Source: Streptomyces venezuelae
GTDB taxonomy: Bacteria; Actinomycetota; Actinomycetes; Streptomycetales; Streptomycetaceae
DNA length: 64,000 bases
Reading direction: 5' to 3'
Assembly: GCF_008642315.1 (NCBI RefSeq)
Contig: NZ_CP029192.1
Span: 5,270,001 to 5,334,000 of the forward strand
Made by a program: the position numbers and the translations under genes. The notes under the pieces were generated by a model that saw nothing but the letters and a program-made list of their open reading frames with translations, was not told the DNA's origin and searched no databases. Each line of letters opens with the position of its first letter. Position 1 is the stretch's first letter. This document shows positions 8,289 through 19,772 of this stretch, piece by piece.

Positions 8289-9346
8289 GCCGCGTCGGAG
8301 GCGGCAGCCCCGCGCCGGGAGTCGGCCGCGCCCTCCGGCTTGCGGCGCGAGTCGATGCGCGACTGCGACGGCCACCGCACGTCGTAGGCCCAGCCGAGCT
8401 GCTCGCACCAGCGGATGATCCGCGCCGACGAGTCGACCTGCCCGCGCATCACCCCGTGCCGCGCCGACGTCGGGTCGGCGTGGTGGAGGTTGTGCCAGGA
8501 CTCGCCGCAGGACAGCACCGCGAGCCACCACACGTTGCCCGACCGGTCACGGGACTTGAAGGGGCGCTTGCCCACCGCGTGGCAGATCGAGTTGATGGAC
8601 CACGTGACGTGGTGCAGCAGTGCGACGCGGACCAGAGAGCCCCAGAAGAACGCCGTGAACGCGCCCCACCACGACATCGTGACCAGGCCGCCGACCACCG
8701 GCGGGATGGCGAGGGAAACGATCGTCCAGAACAGGAACTGGCGCGAGATCAGGCGGATCGCCGGGTCCTTGATCAGGTCAGGCGCGTACTTCTCCTGCGA
8801 TGTCTGCTCCTCGTCGAACATCCATCCGATGTGCGCCCACCACAGGCCCTTCATCAGAGCGGGAACCGTCTCGCCGAAGCGCCACGGGGAGTGCGGGTCG
8901 CCCTCCGCGTCCGAGAACTTGTGGTGCTTGCGGTGGTCGGCCACCCAGCGGACGAGGGGACCCTCGACCGCCATGGAGCCCGCGACGGCCAGCGCGATGC
9001 GCAGCGGTCGCTTCGCCTTGAAGGAGCCGTGCGTGAAGTAGCGGTGGAAGCCGATGGTGATGCCGTGGCACCCCAGGTAGTACATGAAGACGAGCAGACC
9101 GAGGTCCAGCCAGCTCACGCCCCAGCCCCAGGCCAGCGGCACCGCCGCGACCAGGGCGAGGAAGGGGACGGTGATGAACAGGAGCAGGGCGATCTGTTCG
9201 AGCGAGCGTTTCTGCTCGCCGCCCAGCGTCGCCGACGGCGGCGCGGTAGCGGTGGGGGTGGCAGTGGCGGTGGCGGAGCTCGCGTCCGCCCGTGGAGCGT
9301 CGTCGATCACATCGGCCTCGGAGTACGCATCGGAAGTTGTCGTCAT
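8285..9346 (-). CDS. Acyl-CoA/acyl-lipid delta-9 desaturase
   Basis: A 353-residue membrane di-iron desaturase that introduces a cis double bond into fatty acyl chains. All three histidine boxes are visible: HRYFTH in GFHRYFTHGSF, HRKHH in DHRKHHKFSD, and HNLHH in ESWHNLHHAD. Four membrane helices surround them. The first 50 residues are a low-complexity Thr/Ala/Ser leader. ATG at 9346 follows AGGGGACG. A TetR gene overlaps its stop, and ppc lies divergently upstream. Confidence 0.93.
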   Translation of the reverse strand: MTTTSDAYSEADVIDDAPRADASSATATATPTATAPPSATLGGEQKRSLEQIALLLFITVPFLALVAAVPLAWGWGVSWLDLGLLVFMYYLGCHGITIGFHRYFTHGSFKAKRPLRIALAVAGSMAVEGPLVRWVADHRKHHKFSDAEGDPHSPWRFGETVPALMKGLWWAHIGWMFDEEQTSQEKYAPDLIKDPAIRLISRQFLFWTIVSLAIPPVVGGLVTMSWWGAFTAFFWGSLVRVALLHHVTWSINSICHAVGKRPFKSRDRSGNVWWLAVLSCGESWHNLHHADPTSARHGVMRGQVDSSARIIRWCEQLGWAYDVRWPSQSRIDSRRKPEGAADSRRGAAASDAA

Positions 9347-9428
9347 GGGCACGTCCCCTGTGGGGTCGAGGGTTGGGGTGGGAGCGGTGCACGGGCACGG
9401 TTCCCGCAACGGCTGCGATACCGCGTTT

Positions 9429-9458
9429 CCTACGGTTCCGTAACCTACGGCGACGTAA
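9429..9458. promoter_or_regulatory. Array of TACGG half-sites upstream of the desaturase
   Basis: Three alternating half-sites are packed here: TACGG at 9431-9435, CCGTA at 9438-9442 and TACGG at 9446-9450. Adjacent pairs form two overlapping inverted repeats with spacers of 2 and 3 bases, and CCTACGG is directly repeated at 9429 and 9444. The array is about 85 bases upstream of the desaturase start and 170 upstream of ppc. It would suit the TetR protein encoded in the desaturase operon, but that link is inference. Confidence 0.5.
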
Positions 9459-9627
9459 GTATGGCAGTGCGGAGCCCCGCGGCAAGAGGCCGCGAGCTCT
9501 GTGCCCGATGTGACACCTATCCTTGGAGACGGTCGGACAGCGCGGTCCGCTCTGTATCTCCCCCGGTATCCCCATCGGGGACCCCTCCCAGTCTTGAAGC
9601 GCTTCAACACTGCAAGGAGCCGCACCT

Positions 9628-12372
<2,745 letters not shown>

Positions 12373-12380
12373 CCGACGGA

Positions 12381-12418
12381 AAGGGCCCCCGCACCGCTCA
12401 GGCGGTGCGGGGGCCCTT
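12381..12418. terminator. Bidirectional terminator between ppc and pth
   Basis: A perfect 17-base-pair stem (arms 12381-12397 and 12402-12418) closes on the tetraloop TCAG. The arms begin AAGGG and end CCCTT, so each strand has a short A/T flank. It sits 8 bases after the ppc stop and 16 before the end of the convergent pth gene. Confidence 0.9.
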
Positions 12419-12433
12419 CTGTTTGCGGTCCGT

Positions 12434-13036
12434 TCAGGAGTTGTACGTGCTCTGCGCCCGCTCCAGGCCCTCGGTGATCAGCGCCTCCACCGAGTCCGCC
12501 GCGCGGTCCACGAAGTAGTCGAGTTCCTTGCGCTCCGTCGAGGAGAAGTCCTTGAGGACGAAGTCCGCCACCTGCATGCGGCCCGGGGGGCGGCCGATGC
12601 CGAAGCGGATGCGGTGGTAGTCGGGGCCCATCGCCTTGGTCATCGACTTGAGGCCGTTGTGGCCGTTGTCGCCGCCGCCCAGCTTCAGGCGCAGCGTGCC
12701 GTAGTCGATGTCCAGCTCGTCGTGGACCGCGACGATGTTCGCCGTGGGGACCTTGTAGAAGTCGCGGAGCGCGGTGACGGGGCCGCCCGAGACGTTCATG
12801 TACGACATGGGCTTGACCAGGATGACGCGGCGGTTGGCGGGGCCCGGCGCGCCGATCCGGCCCTCGACCACCTGTGCCTGCGCCTTGCCGGCCCGTTTGA
12901 ACTTGCCGCCGATGCGCTGCGCGAGCAGGTCGGCCACCATGAAGCCCACGTTGTGCCGGTTCATGGCGTACTCAGGGCCCGGATTGCCGAGGCCCGCGAT
13001 CAGCCAGGGGGCGCTGGCGTCGGTCGTCACGTGCAT
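12434..13036 (-). CDS. pth: Peptidyl-tRNA hydrolase
   Basis: Releases peptides from prematurely dropped peptidyl-tRNA. The 200-residue product has the bacterial Pth signatures: [19 protein letters not shown] with the catalytic His, [20 protein letters not shown] and the run [15 protein letters not shown] at 13036 has AAGGAG only 2 bases upstream; an in-frame GTG at 13030 would give a normal 8-base spacing and may be the true start. It lies downstream of rplY on the same strand, as in many bacteria. Confidence 0.95.
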   Translation of the reverse strand: MHVTTDASAPWLIAGLGNPGPEYAMNRHNVGFMVADLLAQRIGGKFKRAGKAQAQVVEGRIGAPGPANRRVILVKPMSYMNVSGGPVTALRDFYKVPTANIVAVHDELDIDYGTLRLKLGGGDNGHNGLKSMTKAMGPDYHRIRFGIGRPPGRMQVADFVLKDFSSTERKELDYFVDRAADSVEALITEGLERAQSTYNS

Positions 13037-13145
13037 GTCTCCTTCATACGCGCATCACTGGCTCGAAGGCCCGTAGGCCTCACGCGCGGCAGCCGCCGCC
13101 CCCGTGGGGAGCGGCGGCTGCCGTGTGGACGTGTGTCGCCGAGGC

Positions 13146-13736
13146 TCAGGCCTCGTCGCCCTCGCCCTCGGCGTCCTCGGCCGGGGCCTCCTCGGCCTGC
13201 GCGGCCAGGACCTGCAGGACGACGGCGTCGTCCTCGACGGCCAGCGTGGTGCCGGAGGGCAGCGGGATGTCCTTGGCGAGGACCGACGCGCCGGCGTCCA
13301 GGCCCGCCACGGAGACGGTGACCGACTCCGGGATGTGGGTGGCCTCGGCCTCGACCGGGAGGGTGTTCAGGACGTGCTCGAGCAGGTTGTTGCCCGGCGC
13401 CAGGTCGCCCTCGGTGTGGACGGGGACCTCGACGGTGACCTTCTCGCCGCGCTTCACGATGAGCAGGTCGACGTGCTCGAGGATGCCGATGCGGAGGGCG
13501 TCGCGCTGGACGGCCTTCGGGATGACGAGCTCGCTCTTGCCCTCGATGTCCAGGTTGATCAGGACGTTCGGGGTCTTCAGCGCCATGAGGGTGTCGTGGT
13601 GCGGAAGGGCGATGTGGACCGGCTCCGAGCCGTGGCCGTAGACGACGGCGGGCAGCTTGTCGGCGCGACGCAGACGGCGGGCGGCACCCTTGCCGAACTC
13701 GGAACGGGTCTCGGCGGTGATCTTCACCTCGGACAT
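13146..13736 (-). CDS. rplY: 50S ribosomal protein L25 (general stress protein Ctc form)
   Basis: A 196-residue long-form L25 that binds 5S rRNA. The N-terminal L25 domain (about 1-95) includes FGKGAARRLRRADKLPAVVYG; the C-terminal Ctc/TL5 beta domain follows (TVEVPVHTEGDLAPGNNLLEH). The tail is very acidic and Ala-rich. ATG at 13736 has GAGGAG 6 bases upstream, which rules out the longer in-frame reading. pth follows after 109 bases, and a strong hairpin separates it from prs upstream. Confidence 0.94.
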   Translation of the reverse strand: MSEVKITAETRSEFGKGAARRLRRADKLPAVVYGHGSEPVHIALPHHDTLMALKTPNVLINLDIEGKSELVIPKAVQRDALRIGILEHVDLLIVKRGEKVTVEVPVHTEGDLAPGNNLLEHVLNTLPVEAEATHIPESVTVSVAGLDAGASVLAKDIPLPSGTTLAVEDDAVVLQVLAAQAEEAPAEDAEGEGDEA

Positions 13737-13835
13737 GTGCACTCCTCGTATATGCAGTGACGGAAAAGAATCGGTCACCCGGCCACGAACGGCCTGCTAC
13801 GAAGAGCGCGTCGATAACGGACAGCCACACAGAAA

Positions 13836-13891
13836 GTGCGGCCTCCCTCGCCGAGCAACTTCAGCAGTCTACTCGGCGACGGAGGCCGCAC
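13836..13891 (-). terminator. Terminator after prs
   Basis: A 20-base stem with a single mismatch (arms 13836-13855 and 13872-13891, ending GTGCGGCC and GGCCGCAC) and a 16-base loop. It lies 24 bases past the prs stop. Read on the minus strand, TTTCT follows the stem. It probably ends the glmU-prs transcript before rplY. Confidence 0.85.
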
Positions 13892-13915
13892 CAAAAGGAT
13901 CTTCTACCGGTCGTT

Positions 13916-14890
13916 CTACTGCTCGTCGAAGAGGCTCGTCACCGAACCGTCCTCGAAGACCTCGCGCACCGCGTTCGCGATCGTCGGCGCGATGGAGAGC
14001 ACCGTGATCTTGTCGAGCTCCAGCTCGCTCGGCGTGGGCAGCGTGTCCGTGAAGACGAACTCGCTGACCTTCGAGTTCTTCAGGCGGTCCGCGGCGGGGC
14101 CCGACAGGACACCGTGCGTGGCCGTCACGATGACGTCCTCCGCGCCGTGCGCGAACAGGGCGTCGGCGGCGGCGCAGATCGTGCCGCCCGTGTCGATCAT
14201 GTCGTCGACCAGGACGCAGACGCGGCCCTTCACCTCACCGACGACCTCGTGCACGGTGACCTGGTTCGCGACGTCCTTGTCGCGGCGCTTGTGCACGATC
14301 GCGAGCGGCGCGCCGAGACGGTCGCACCAGCGGTCGGCGACGCGCACGCGGCCGGCGTCGGGGGAGACCACGGTCAGCTTCGAGCGGTCGACCTTCGCGC
14401 CCACGTAGTCCGCGAGGATCGGCAGCGCGAAGAGGTGGTCGACCGGGCCGTCGAAGAAGCCCTGGATCTGGTCGGTGTGCAGGTCGACCGTGAGGATGCG
14501 GTCGGCACCCGCGGTCTTCATGAGGTCCGCGATCAGACGCGCCGAGATCGGTTCACGCCCGCGGTGCTTCTTGTCCTGGCGCGCGTAACCGTAGAACGGC
14601 ACGATGACGGTGATGGAGCGGGCCGACGCGCGCTTCAGCGCGTCGATCATGATCAGCTGCTCCATGATCCACTTGTTGATCGGAGCGGTGTGGCTCTGGA
14701 TCAGGAAGCAGTCGGCGCCGCGCGCCGACTCCTGGTAGCGGACGTAGATCTCGCCGTTGGCGAAATCGAAGGCCTTCGTCGGCACGATGCCGACACCCAG
14801 CTTGTGTGCGACCTCCTCGGCCAACTCGGGGTGGGCGCGGCCGGAGAAGAGCATCAGCTTCTTCTCGCCGGTCGTCTTGATCCCGGTCAC
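13916..14890 (-). CDS. prs: Ribose-phosphate pyrophosphokinase (PRPP synthase)
   Basis: Makes PRPP from ribose-5-phosphate and ATP for nucleotide, His and Trp synthesis. The 324-residue class I enzyme shows the ATP loop YGYARQDKKHRGREPIS, the Mg/ribose region RILTVDLHTDQIQGFFD, the flexible loop HKRRDKDVANQV, and the PRPP motif VCVLVDDMIDTGGT. GTG at 14890 is preceded by AGGAGA. It lies 113 bases downstream of glmU on the same strand, a widespread bacterial pairing. Confidence 0.96.
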   Translation of the reverse strand: MTGIKTTGEKKLMLFSGRAHPELAEEVAHKLGVGIVPTKAFDFANGEIYVRYQESARGADCFLIQSHTAPINKWIMEQLIMIDALKRASARSITVIVPFYGYARQDKKHRGREPISARLIADLMKTAGADRILTVDLHTDQIQGFFDGPVDHLFALPILADYVGAKVDRSKLTVVSPDAGRVRVADRWCDRLGAPLAIVHKRRDKDVANQVTVHEVVGEVKGRVCVLVDDMIDTGGTICAAADALFAHGAEDVIVTATHGVLSGPAADRLKNSKVSEFVFTDTLPTPSELELDKITVLSIAPTIANAVREVFEDGSVTSLFDEQ

Positions 14891-15003
14891 AGCACTGTCT
14901 CCTCAGAGAGTTCTTCCCGCTGCCGTACTCACGCGTCCCGGTGCGTCGAGTCGGCCGAATGTGCACTATCACGGTACGCCGTGTCCGGCGCACCTGTTTC
15001 CGG

Positions 15004-16452
15004 TCAGCTTTCGCCGGCCGGCTCCCGGGACGCCGCCTCGGCCGCCTTCGCGGCCGCGCTCCCCGGACGCTTTCGGGCCACCCAGCCCTCGATATTCCGC
15101 TGCTGGCCCCGCGCGACGGCCAGCGAACCCGCCGGCACGTCCTTCGTGATCACGGACCCGGCGGCGGTGTAGGCACCGTCCCCGACCGTGACAGGAGCCA
15201 CAAACATGTTGTCCGAACCGGTCCGGCAGTGGGACCCGACCGTGGTGTGGTGCTTGGCCTGGCCGTCGTAGTTCACGAAGACGCTCGCGGCACCGATGTT
15301 GGAGTGCTCGCCGATCGTCGCGTCGCCCACGTACGACAGGTGCGGCACCTTCGAGCCGTCGCCGATCGTCGCGTTCTTCATCTCCACATACGTACCCGCC
15401 TTTGACTTGACTCCAAGCCGGGTACCGGGGCGCAGATACGCGAACGGGCCGACGAGCGCCTGCTCCCCGATCTCCGCGGTGTCCGCGACGCTGTTGTCCA
15501 CCCGCGCCCCCGCACCCACCGAGGTGTCCTTCAGGCGGGTGTTCGGGCCGACCTCGCAGCCCTTGCCGAGGTGCGTGGCGCCGTGCAGCTGCGTGCCCGG
15601 CTGGATGACCGCGTCGCGCTCGAACGTCACCGTCGCGTCCACCCACGTCGACGCCGGGTCCACGACCGTCACGCCGGCCAGCATCGCGCCGGTGAGCAGC
15701 CGGTCGTTCAACGTGCGCCGGGCCTGTGCCAGTTGGACGCGGTTGTTGATGCCCGCGATCTCCTCGTGGTCGTCCGCCACGGCGGCGCCGACGCGGTGCC
15801 CGGCCTCGCGCAGGATGCCGAGTACGTCGGTCAGGTACTCCTCGCCCTGGCTGTTGTCCGTGCGGACCTTGCCGAGCGCCTCGGTGAGGAGCCGGCCGTC
15901 GAAGGCGAAGACCCCGGAGTTGATCTCGCGGATCGCGTGCTGCGCCTCGGTCGCGTCCTTGTGCTCGACGATCGCGGTGACGGAGCCGTCGGCGCCGTCG
16001 CGCACGATGCGGCCGTAGCCGGTCGCGTCCGGCACCTCGGCGGTCAGCACGGTCACGGCGTTGCCGTCGTCGTCGTGCACGGCGGCGAGCTTCTGGAGCG
16101 TCGCGCCCGTGAGGAGGGGGGTGTCGCCGCAGACCACCACGACGGTGCCGTCGACCGTGCCGCCGAGCTCCTCCAGGCCGATGCGGACCGCGTGCCCGGT
16201 GCCGTTCTGCTCGGCCTGGTAGGCGGTGCGGACCTGCGGGGCGATGGCCCCCAGGTGCTCGCGGACCTGGTCGCTCTGGAAACCGACGACGGTGACGAGC
16301 TGCTCGGGCGAGAGCGCGGAGGCGGCGTGGAGCACGTGTCCGATGAGGGAACGTCCACAGATGTCGTGCAGGACCTTCGGCCGGTCCGACTTCATACGGG
16401 TGCCCTCACCCGCTGCGAGGACGACGACGGCTGCCGGGCAGGTTGCGCTCAC
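15004..16452 (-). CDS. glmU: Bifunctional GlmU (GlcNAc-1-P uridyltransferase and GlcN-1-P acetyltransferase)
   Basis: Makes UDP-GlcNAc for peptidoglycan. The N-terminal pyrophosphorylase half starts with VVVLAAGEGTRMKSDRPKVL (residues 8-27) and includes VVVCGDTPLL. The C-terminal left-handed beta-helix half carries hexapeptide repeats and the acetyltransferase region HLSYVGDATIGEHSNIGA with NYDGQAKHHT. The 482-residue length is normal. It starts at GTG 16452, 134 bases downstream of tRNA-Gln. Confidence 0.96.
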   Translation of the reverse strand: MSATCPAAVVVLAAGEGTRMKSDRPKVLHDICGRSLIGHVLHAASALSPEQLVTVVGFQSDQVREHLGAIAPQVRTAYQAEQNGTGHAVRIGLEELGGTVDGTVVVVCGDTPLLTGATLQKLAAVHDDDGNAVTVLTAEVPDATGYGRIVRDGADGSVTAIVEHKDATEAQHAIREINSGVFAFDGRLLTEALGKVRTDNSQGEEYLTDVLGILREAGHRVGAAVADDHEEIAGINNRVQLAQARRTLNDRLLTGAMLAGVTVVDPASTWVDATVTFERDAVIQPGTQLHGATHLGKGCEVGPNTRLKDTSVGAGARVDNSVADTAEIGEQALVGPFAYLRPGTRLGVKSKAGTYVEMKNATIGDGSKVPHLSYVGDATIGEHSNIGAASVFVNYDGQAKHHTTVGSHCRTGSDNMFVAPVTVGDGAYTAAGSVITKDVPAGSLAVARGQQRNIEGWVARKRPGSAAAKAAEAASREPAGES

Positions 16453-16585
16453 GGGGGATGCCCTTCGGCTTCGGATGGGTTGGGGTTCCTCTGTGGGAGG
16501 ACATCCGCAGGATACCGGGGCGTTGTGCGGTGGAAATGAGGGCGGGTCCCGACCTCGGCGGTCAGGACCCGGATAAAGCGTGCAG

Positions 16586-16658
16586 CTCCCCCATCAGGAT
16601 TCGAACCTGAACAGACGGTACCAAAAACCGCAGTGCTGCCTGATTACACCATGGGGGA
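16586..16658 (-). tRNA. tRNA-Gln, anticodon TTG
   Basis: On the minus strand a 73-base cloverleaf starts TCCCCCA and ends TGGGGGA plus discriminator G. The 7-base acceptor stem is perfect. The anticodon stem GCGGT/ACCGT encloses the loop TTTTGGT, so the anticodon is TTG (reads CAA and, by wobble, CAG). The T arm contains GTTCGAATC. CCA is not encoded. It lies just upstream of glmU. Confidence 0.95.
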
Positions 16659-16937
16659 TCAAACTCGACCGAACCGGACATTCCGTCAGGTCGCCGAATC
16701 AGCACGCAACACTATGCCGTACCGACCCCCTTCGACGCGACGGTGGAGATCCCCATCCGGCCGTCAGCGGGTCGCGGCCGGGTTGCGGAATGTGGACGTC
16801 CGGTCGTAAATCATGAGGGGTTCAGCAGTTCGAGGGATATCGGAAGGTTTCGCTTCCGCTCGAACAGGGCGTGTGCTGGATCACCGAGCCGGAAATGCAC
16901 CGGAAAACCGGGGCGGGACGCCCGTACGCTGGAAGAC

Positions 16938-18251
16938 ATGACCACGACGGGGGACGACCGCACCACGGCCATGACCGGGCCGTGGTGGTGGGAGCGGTGG
17001 CGCGGTGCCGCGCTGGATGCGGGGCTTGCCGTGCTGTCCGCGGCGGAGTGCGGGGCGGAGGGAGTGGCCTTCGCGCGCGACGCGGGACTGCCCGTCCCGG
17101 TGGGGGTCGGCTTCGGCGTGCTCGCGGGAGCCGCGCTGCTGATCCGGCGGCGCTGGCCGATCGCCGTCGTCCTGATATCGATCGCCATCACGCCCGCCCA
17201 GATGGGCGTCCTGCTGACCGTCGTCGGCCTGTACACGCTGGCCGCCTCCGAGCTGCCGCGCCGCATCATCGGCGCGCTGGCCGGCATGTCGATGGCGGGC
17301 ACCCTCGTCGTCGCGCTGGTGCGGGCCAACCAGGACATGGCCGAAGGCAGCCCCTCGATCGGCAGCGAGTTCATCCCCTTCTTCGCGGTGACCGCCGCGA
17401 TCGGCGTGACCGCGCCCCCCGTCCTCCTCGGGCTGTACGTGGGAGCGCGCCGCCGCCTCGTCGAGGGCATGCGGGAGCGCGCCGACAGCCTGGAGCGGGA
17501 GCTCCAGCTCCTCGCGGAGCGCGCCGAGGAACGCGCGGAGTGGGCGCGCAACGAGGAGCGGACGCGGATCGCCCGCGAGATGCACGACGTGGTCGCCCAC
17601 CGCGTGAGCCTGATGGTCGTGCACGCCGCGGCCCTGCAGGCGGTGGCGCGCAAGGACCCCGAGAAGGCGGTCAGGAACGCCGCGCTCGTCGGCGACATGG
17701 GACGTCAGGCGCTGACCGAGCTCCGCGAGATGCTCGGGGTGCTGCGCACGGGCGACGGCACGAAGGCGAAGGCGGAGAAGCCCGCCGAGCCGCCGCTGGC
17801 CGCCGTGGCCTTCGCGGCCGCCGCGGCGGCGTCCCGCGCGGTCGACGAGGACGGCCCGTGCCTCGCGGAGCTGGAGGAACTGGTGGGCCAGTCGCGGACC
17901 GCGGGCATGGCGGTGGACCTGTCGGTGGAGGGCGAGGCGCGTGACTGCTCCGCGGAGGTGGAGCAGACGGCGTACCGGGTGGTGCAGGAGGCGCTGACCA
18001 ACGTCCACAAGCACGCGGCGGGCGCGAAGACGCACGTACGGCTCGCGTACCGCAGCGCGGAGATCGCGATGCAGGTGGAGAACGAGCCCCCGCCCGAGGC
18101 CGACGCCTCGTCCGACGCCCGGCTGCCGAGCGGCGGCAACGGCCTCGTCGGCATGCGGGAGCGCGTGATGGCCCTGGGTGGGGTGTTCGTCTCGGGGCCG
18201 ACGGACGGGGGCGGCTTCCGGGTGTCGGCGGTGCTTCCGGCGGCCGCGTAG
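16938..18251 (+). CDS. Orphan NarL-type sensor histidine kinase
   Basis: A 437-residue membrane sensor kinase. Several hydrophobic helices fill residues 20-165; an Arg/Glu-rich coiled coil leads to the HisKA_3 motif REMHDVVAHRVSLMVVHAAA with the phospho-accepting His at about 216. The ATPase domain keeps the N box (VVQEALTNVHKHA) and the G2-type run GNGLVGMRERVMALGG, while the G1 box is replaced by VENEPPPEA, as in many Streptomyces kinases of this class. ATG at 16938 is used, with GGAAGA upstream. No regulator gene is adjacent; the next gene converges 17 bases later. Confidence 0.88.
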   Translation: MTTTGDDRTTAMTGPWWWERWRGAALDAGLAVLSAAECGAEGVAFARDAGLPVPVGVGFGVLAGAALLIRRRWPIAVVLISIAITPAQMGVLLTVVGLYTLAASELPRRIIGALAGMSMAGTLVVALVRANQDMAEGSPSIGSEFIPFFAVTAAIGVTAPPVLLGLYVGARRRLVEGMRERADSLERELQLLAERAEERAEWARNEERTRIAREMHDVVAHRVSLMVVHAAALQAVARKDPEKAVRNAALVGDMGRQALTELREMLGVLRTGDGTKAKAEKPAEPPLAAVAFAAAAAASRAVDEDGPCLAELEELVGQSRTAGMAVDLSVEGEARDCSAEVEQTAYRVVQEALTNVHKHAAGAKTHVRLAYRSAEIAMQVENEPPPEADASSDARLPSGGNGLVGMRERVMALGGVFVSGPTDGGGFRVSAVLPAAA

Positions 18252-18268
18252 AGGGTTGGCGGGTTGTC

Positions 18269-18799
18269 CTATATCCCCGAGCTCGCCGACAGGCGGGTGG
18301 GCTGGGCGCCGGTGATGAGCGTGGCCAGGGCCTGGTCGATGTGGGCGCCGAGGAACCAGTCGCCGCTGTGGTCGAGGCTGTAGACGCGGCCCTCGGTGTC
18401 GATGGCGAGCAGCGCCTGGTTGTCCGGTTCCTCGCCGATCGGGCAGAGCTCGGTGCCCAGCGCGCGGCCCAGGTCGCCGAGGGTACGGGCGAGGTGGAGG
18501 CCGTACATCGGGTCGAGGTGCACTGTGGCGGGCGCTATCTGGCGGCCGGGGCCCTGCGGGGTGATGTGCAGGCCGCCGAACTCCGCCCACGCCTCGACGG
18601 CCGCGGGGAAGACGGTGTGCCGGTGTCCGGCCGGCGAGGTGTGGCGGCGCAGGGCGTCCGCCCAGATCTCGGCCTGCTTTATGTCCCAGTGGCCCGGGCG
18701 CCAGCCGGCGGCGCGCAGGGCGGCGTCGACGGGGACGGGGAAGCGGGTGCTGCCGCCGGTGCCGGGTGCGGCGGCGGTGGCGGGGTGGTCGGGGTGCAT
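18269..18799 (-). CDS. SUKH-3-like immunity-type protein
   Basis: A 176-residue cytoplasmic protein that resembles the SUKH-3 family of toxin-neutralising proteins. Typical features are the opening LRAAGWRPGHWDIKQAEIW, the strand FGGLHITPQGPG, the block LGTELCPIGEE, and IDTEGRVYSLDHSGDWFLG near the end. SUKH proteins are usually immunity partners of nuclease or deaminase toxins. It lies 50 bases downstream of a YwqJ-like deaminase gene on the same strand, which fits. The assignment is by recognised sequence pattern, without a profile search. Confidence 0.72.
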   Translation of the reverse strand: MHPDHPATAAAPGTGGSTRFPVPVDAALRAAGWRPGHWDIKQAEIWADALRRHTSPAGHRHTVFPAAVEAWAEFGGLHITPQGPGRQIAPATVHLDPMYGLHLARTLGDLGRALGTELCPIGEEPDNQALLAIDTEGRVYSLDHSGDWFLGAHIDQALATLITGAQPTRLSASSGI

Positions 18800-18849
18800 G
18801 GGGTGGTAACCCTCGTTCGGGTGGTGGGGCCGGTCGGCCGGGCGGCGGA

Positions 18850-19464
18850 TCAGGCTTCGGTGGCCGTGGGGTCGACGACGCGGACACCGAAGTGGGCGGT
18901 GAGCGCGGTGCAGGAACGGCAGGGCTGGGCGAAGTGCCCGTGCAGGGGGTCGCCGTCCTCACGGATGCGGCGGGTGGTGAGCTTCCCGTGCTTGAGCGCC
19001 TTGCGGGCCTCGCCGTTGGTCATCGGCTTGCGCGAGGCGCGCTTGGATCGGCTCGCGTCGGCCGCCGTGAGGTGGCGGGAGATGAGGATGGCCTCGGCAC
19101 AGCGGCCCGTGAAGCGCTCACGCTGCCCGCTGGTGAGGGCGTCGAGGAAGTCCTGGACGAGCGGATGGAGCGCCGGGGGCTCCTCGCCGCGGCCCGCGGT
19201 GCACGTGAGGGTGGTCTGGCCGCGCACGGAGAGGGCGGCGGCGACGGTGGGCAGGATGCCGTCGCGGCGCTGACGCAGGATGGGCGCGTGGGCGGCGGTC
19301 GCGCTCCAGCCGACGCGTGGGTCTCCGGCCGTGTGTGCGGCCTGCGCGGCCTGCGCCGCCTGCGTGGCCGTCGGGACGGTGGCCGGGGCCGTGCCGTCGC
19401 CGGTCGTGGCGCCCGCCGTCGTGGCCAGTGTCTGGCCGGACATGCTGCTCTGTGCCGTCTGCAT
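18850..19464 (-). CDS. YwqJ-like nucleic acid or nucleotide deaminase
   Basis: A 204-residue protein. The first 45 residues are Ala/Thr-rich and low complexity. The rest has the deaminase zinc motifs in order: GRCAEA (Cys-Ala-Glu, the first metal ligand and catalytic Glu) and, about 65 residues later, HFAQPCRSCTAL (Pro-Cys-x-x-Cys). This pattern matches YwqJ-related deaminases, which are often toxin tips. No signal peptide or delivery domain is seen, so it may act in the cytoplasm. GGGGGAGGGAAGAG lies upstream of the ATG at 19464. It heads a two-gene unit with the SUKH-3 gene. Confidence 0.72.
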   Translation of the reverse strand: MQTAQSSMSGQTLATTAGATTGDGTAPATVPTATQAAQAAQAAHTAGDPRVGWSATAAHAPILRQRRDGILPTVAAALSVRGQTTLTCTAGRGEEPPALHPLVQDFLDALTSGQRERFTGRCAEAILISRHLTAADASRSKRASRKPMTNGEARKALKHGKLTTRRIREDGDPLHGHFAQPCRSCTALTAHFGVRVVDPTATEA

Positions 19465-19688
19465 CGTGCTCTTCCCTCCCCCTGCTCGCGGCCGTCACCG
19501 CGTGTACAACGCCCCCGCGTCGCGGGGACAGCCTGCCAAATGGGGCGGGTGGTGCGGAAGCTGGGGCACTGCGACACGCCTGGCTTTCCGCCGGGATTCG
19601 TCACACGGTGACGGTCCGGTGGCTGGTGGTCATGGAACCGGAGGCCCGGTGACCGGTGCCGCCCTTGCGCATAGGCTGTGTCGACATC

Positions 19689-19730
19689 GCGGGACCGGAA
19701 ACCGCGGAAGCGGGACCGGAAACCGCAGAA
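19689..19730 (+). repeat. Two tandem 21-base units before the SMI1/KNR4 gene
   Basis: Two direct copies (19689-19709 and 19710-19730) differ at one position; each contains GGGACCGGAAACCGC. They lie about 45-85 bases before the ATG at 19773, in the divergent region facing the deaminase gene. Confidence 0.7.
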
Positions 19731-19772
19731 AAAGAACCAGAACCTTCCACAGTGCCGCAGGGGGCAACCGCC

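Noticed and set aside
16452..18251. Pairing of the sensor kinase at 16938 with the response regulator at 5086 as one two-component system
   Set aside because: They are about 11 kb apart among unrelated genes, and the regulator lacks normal switch residues; no evidence links them.
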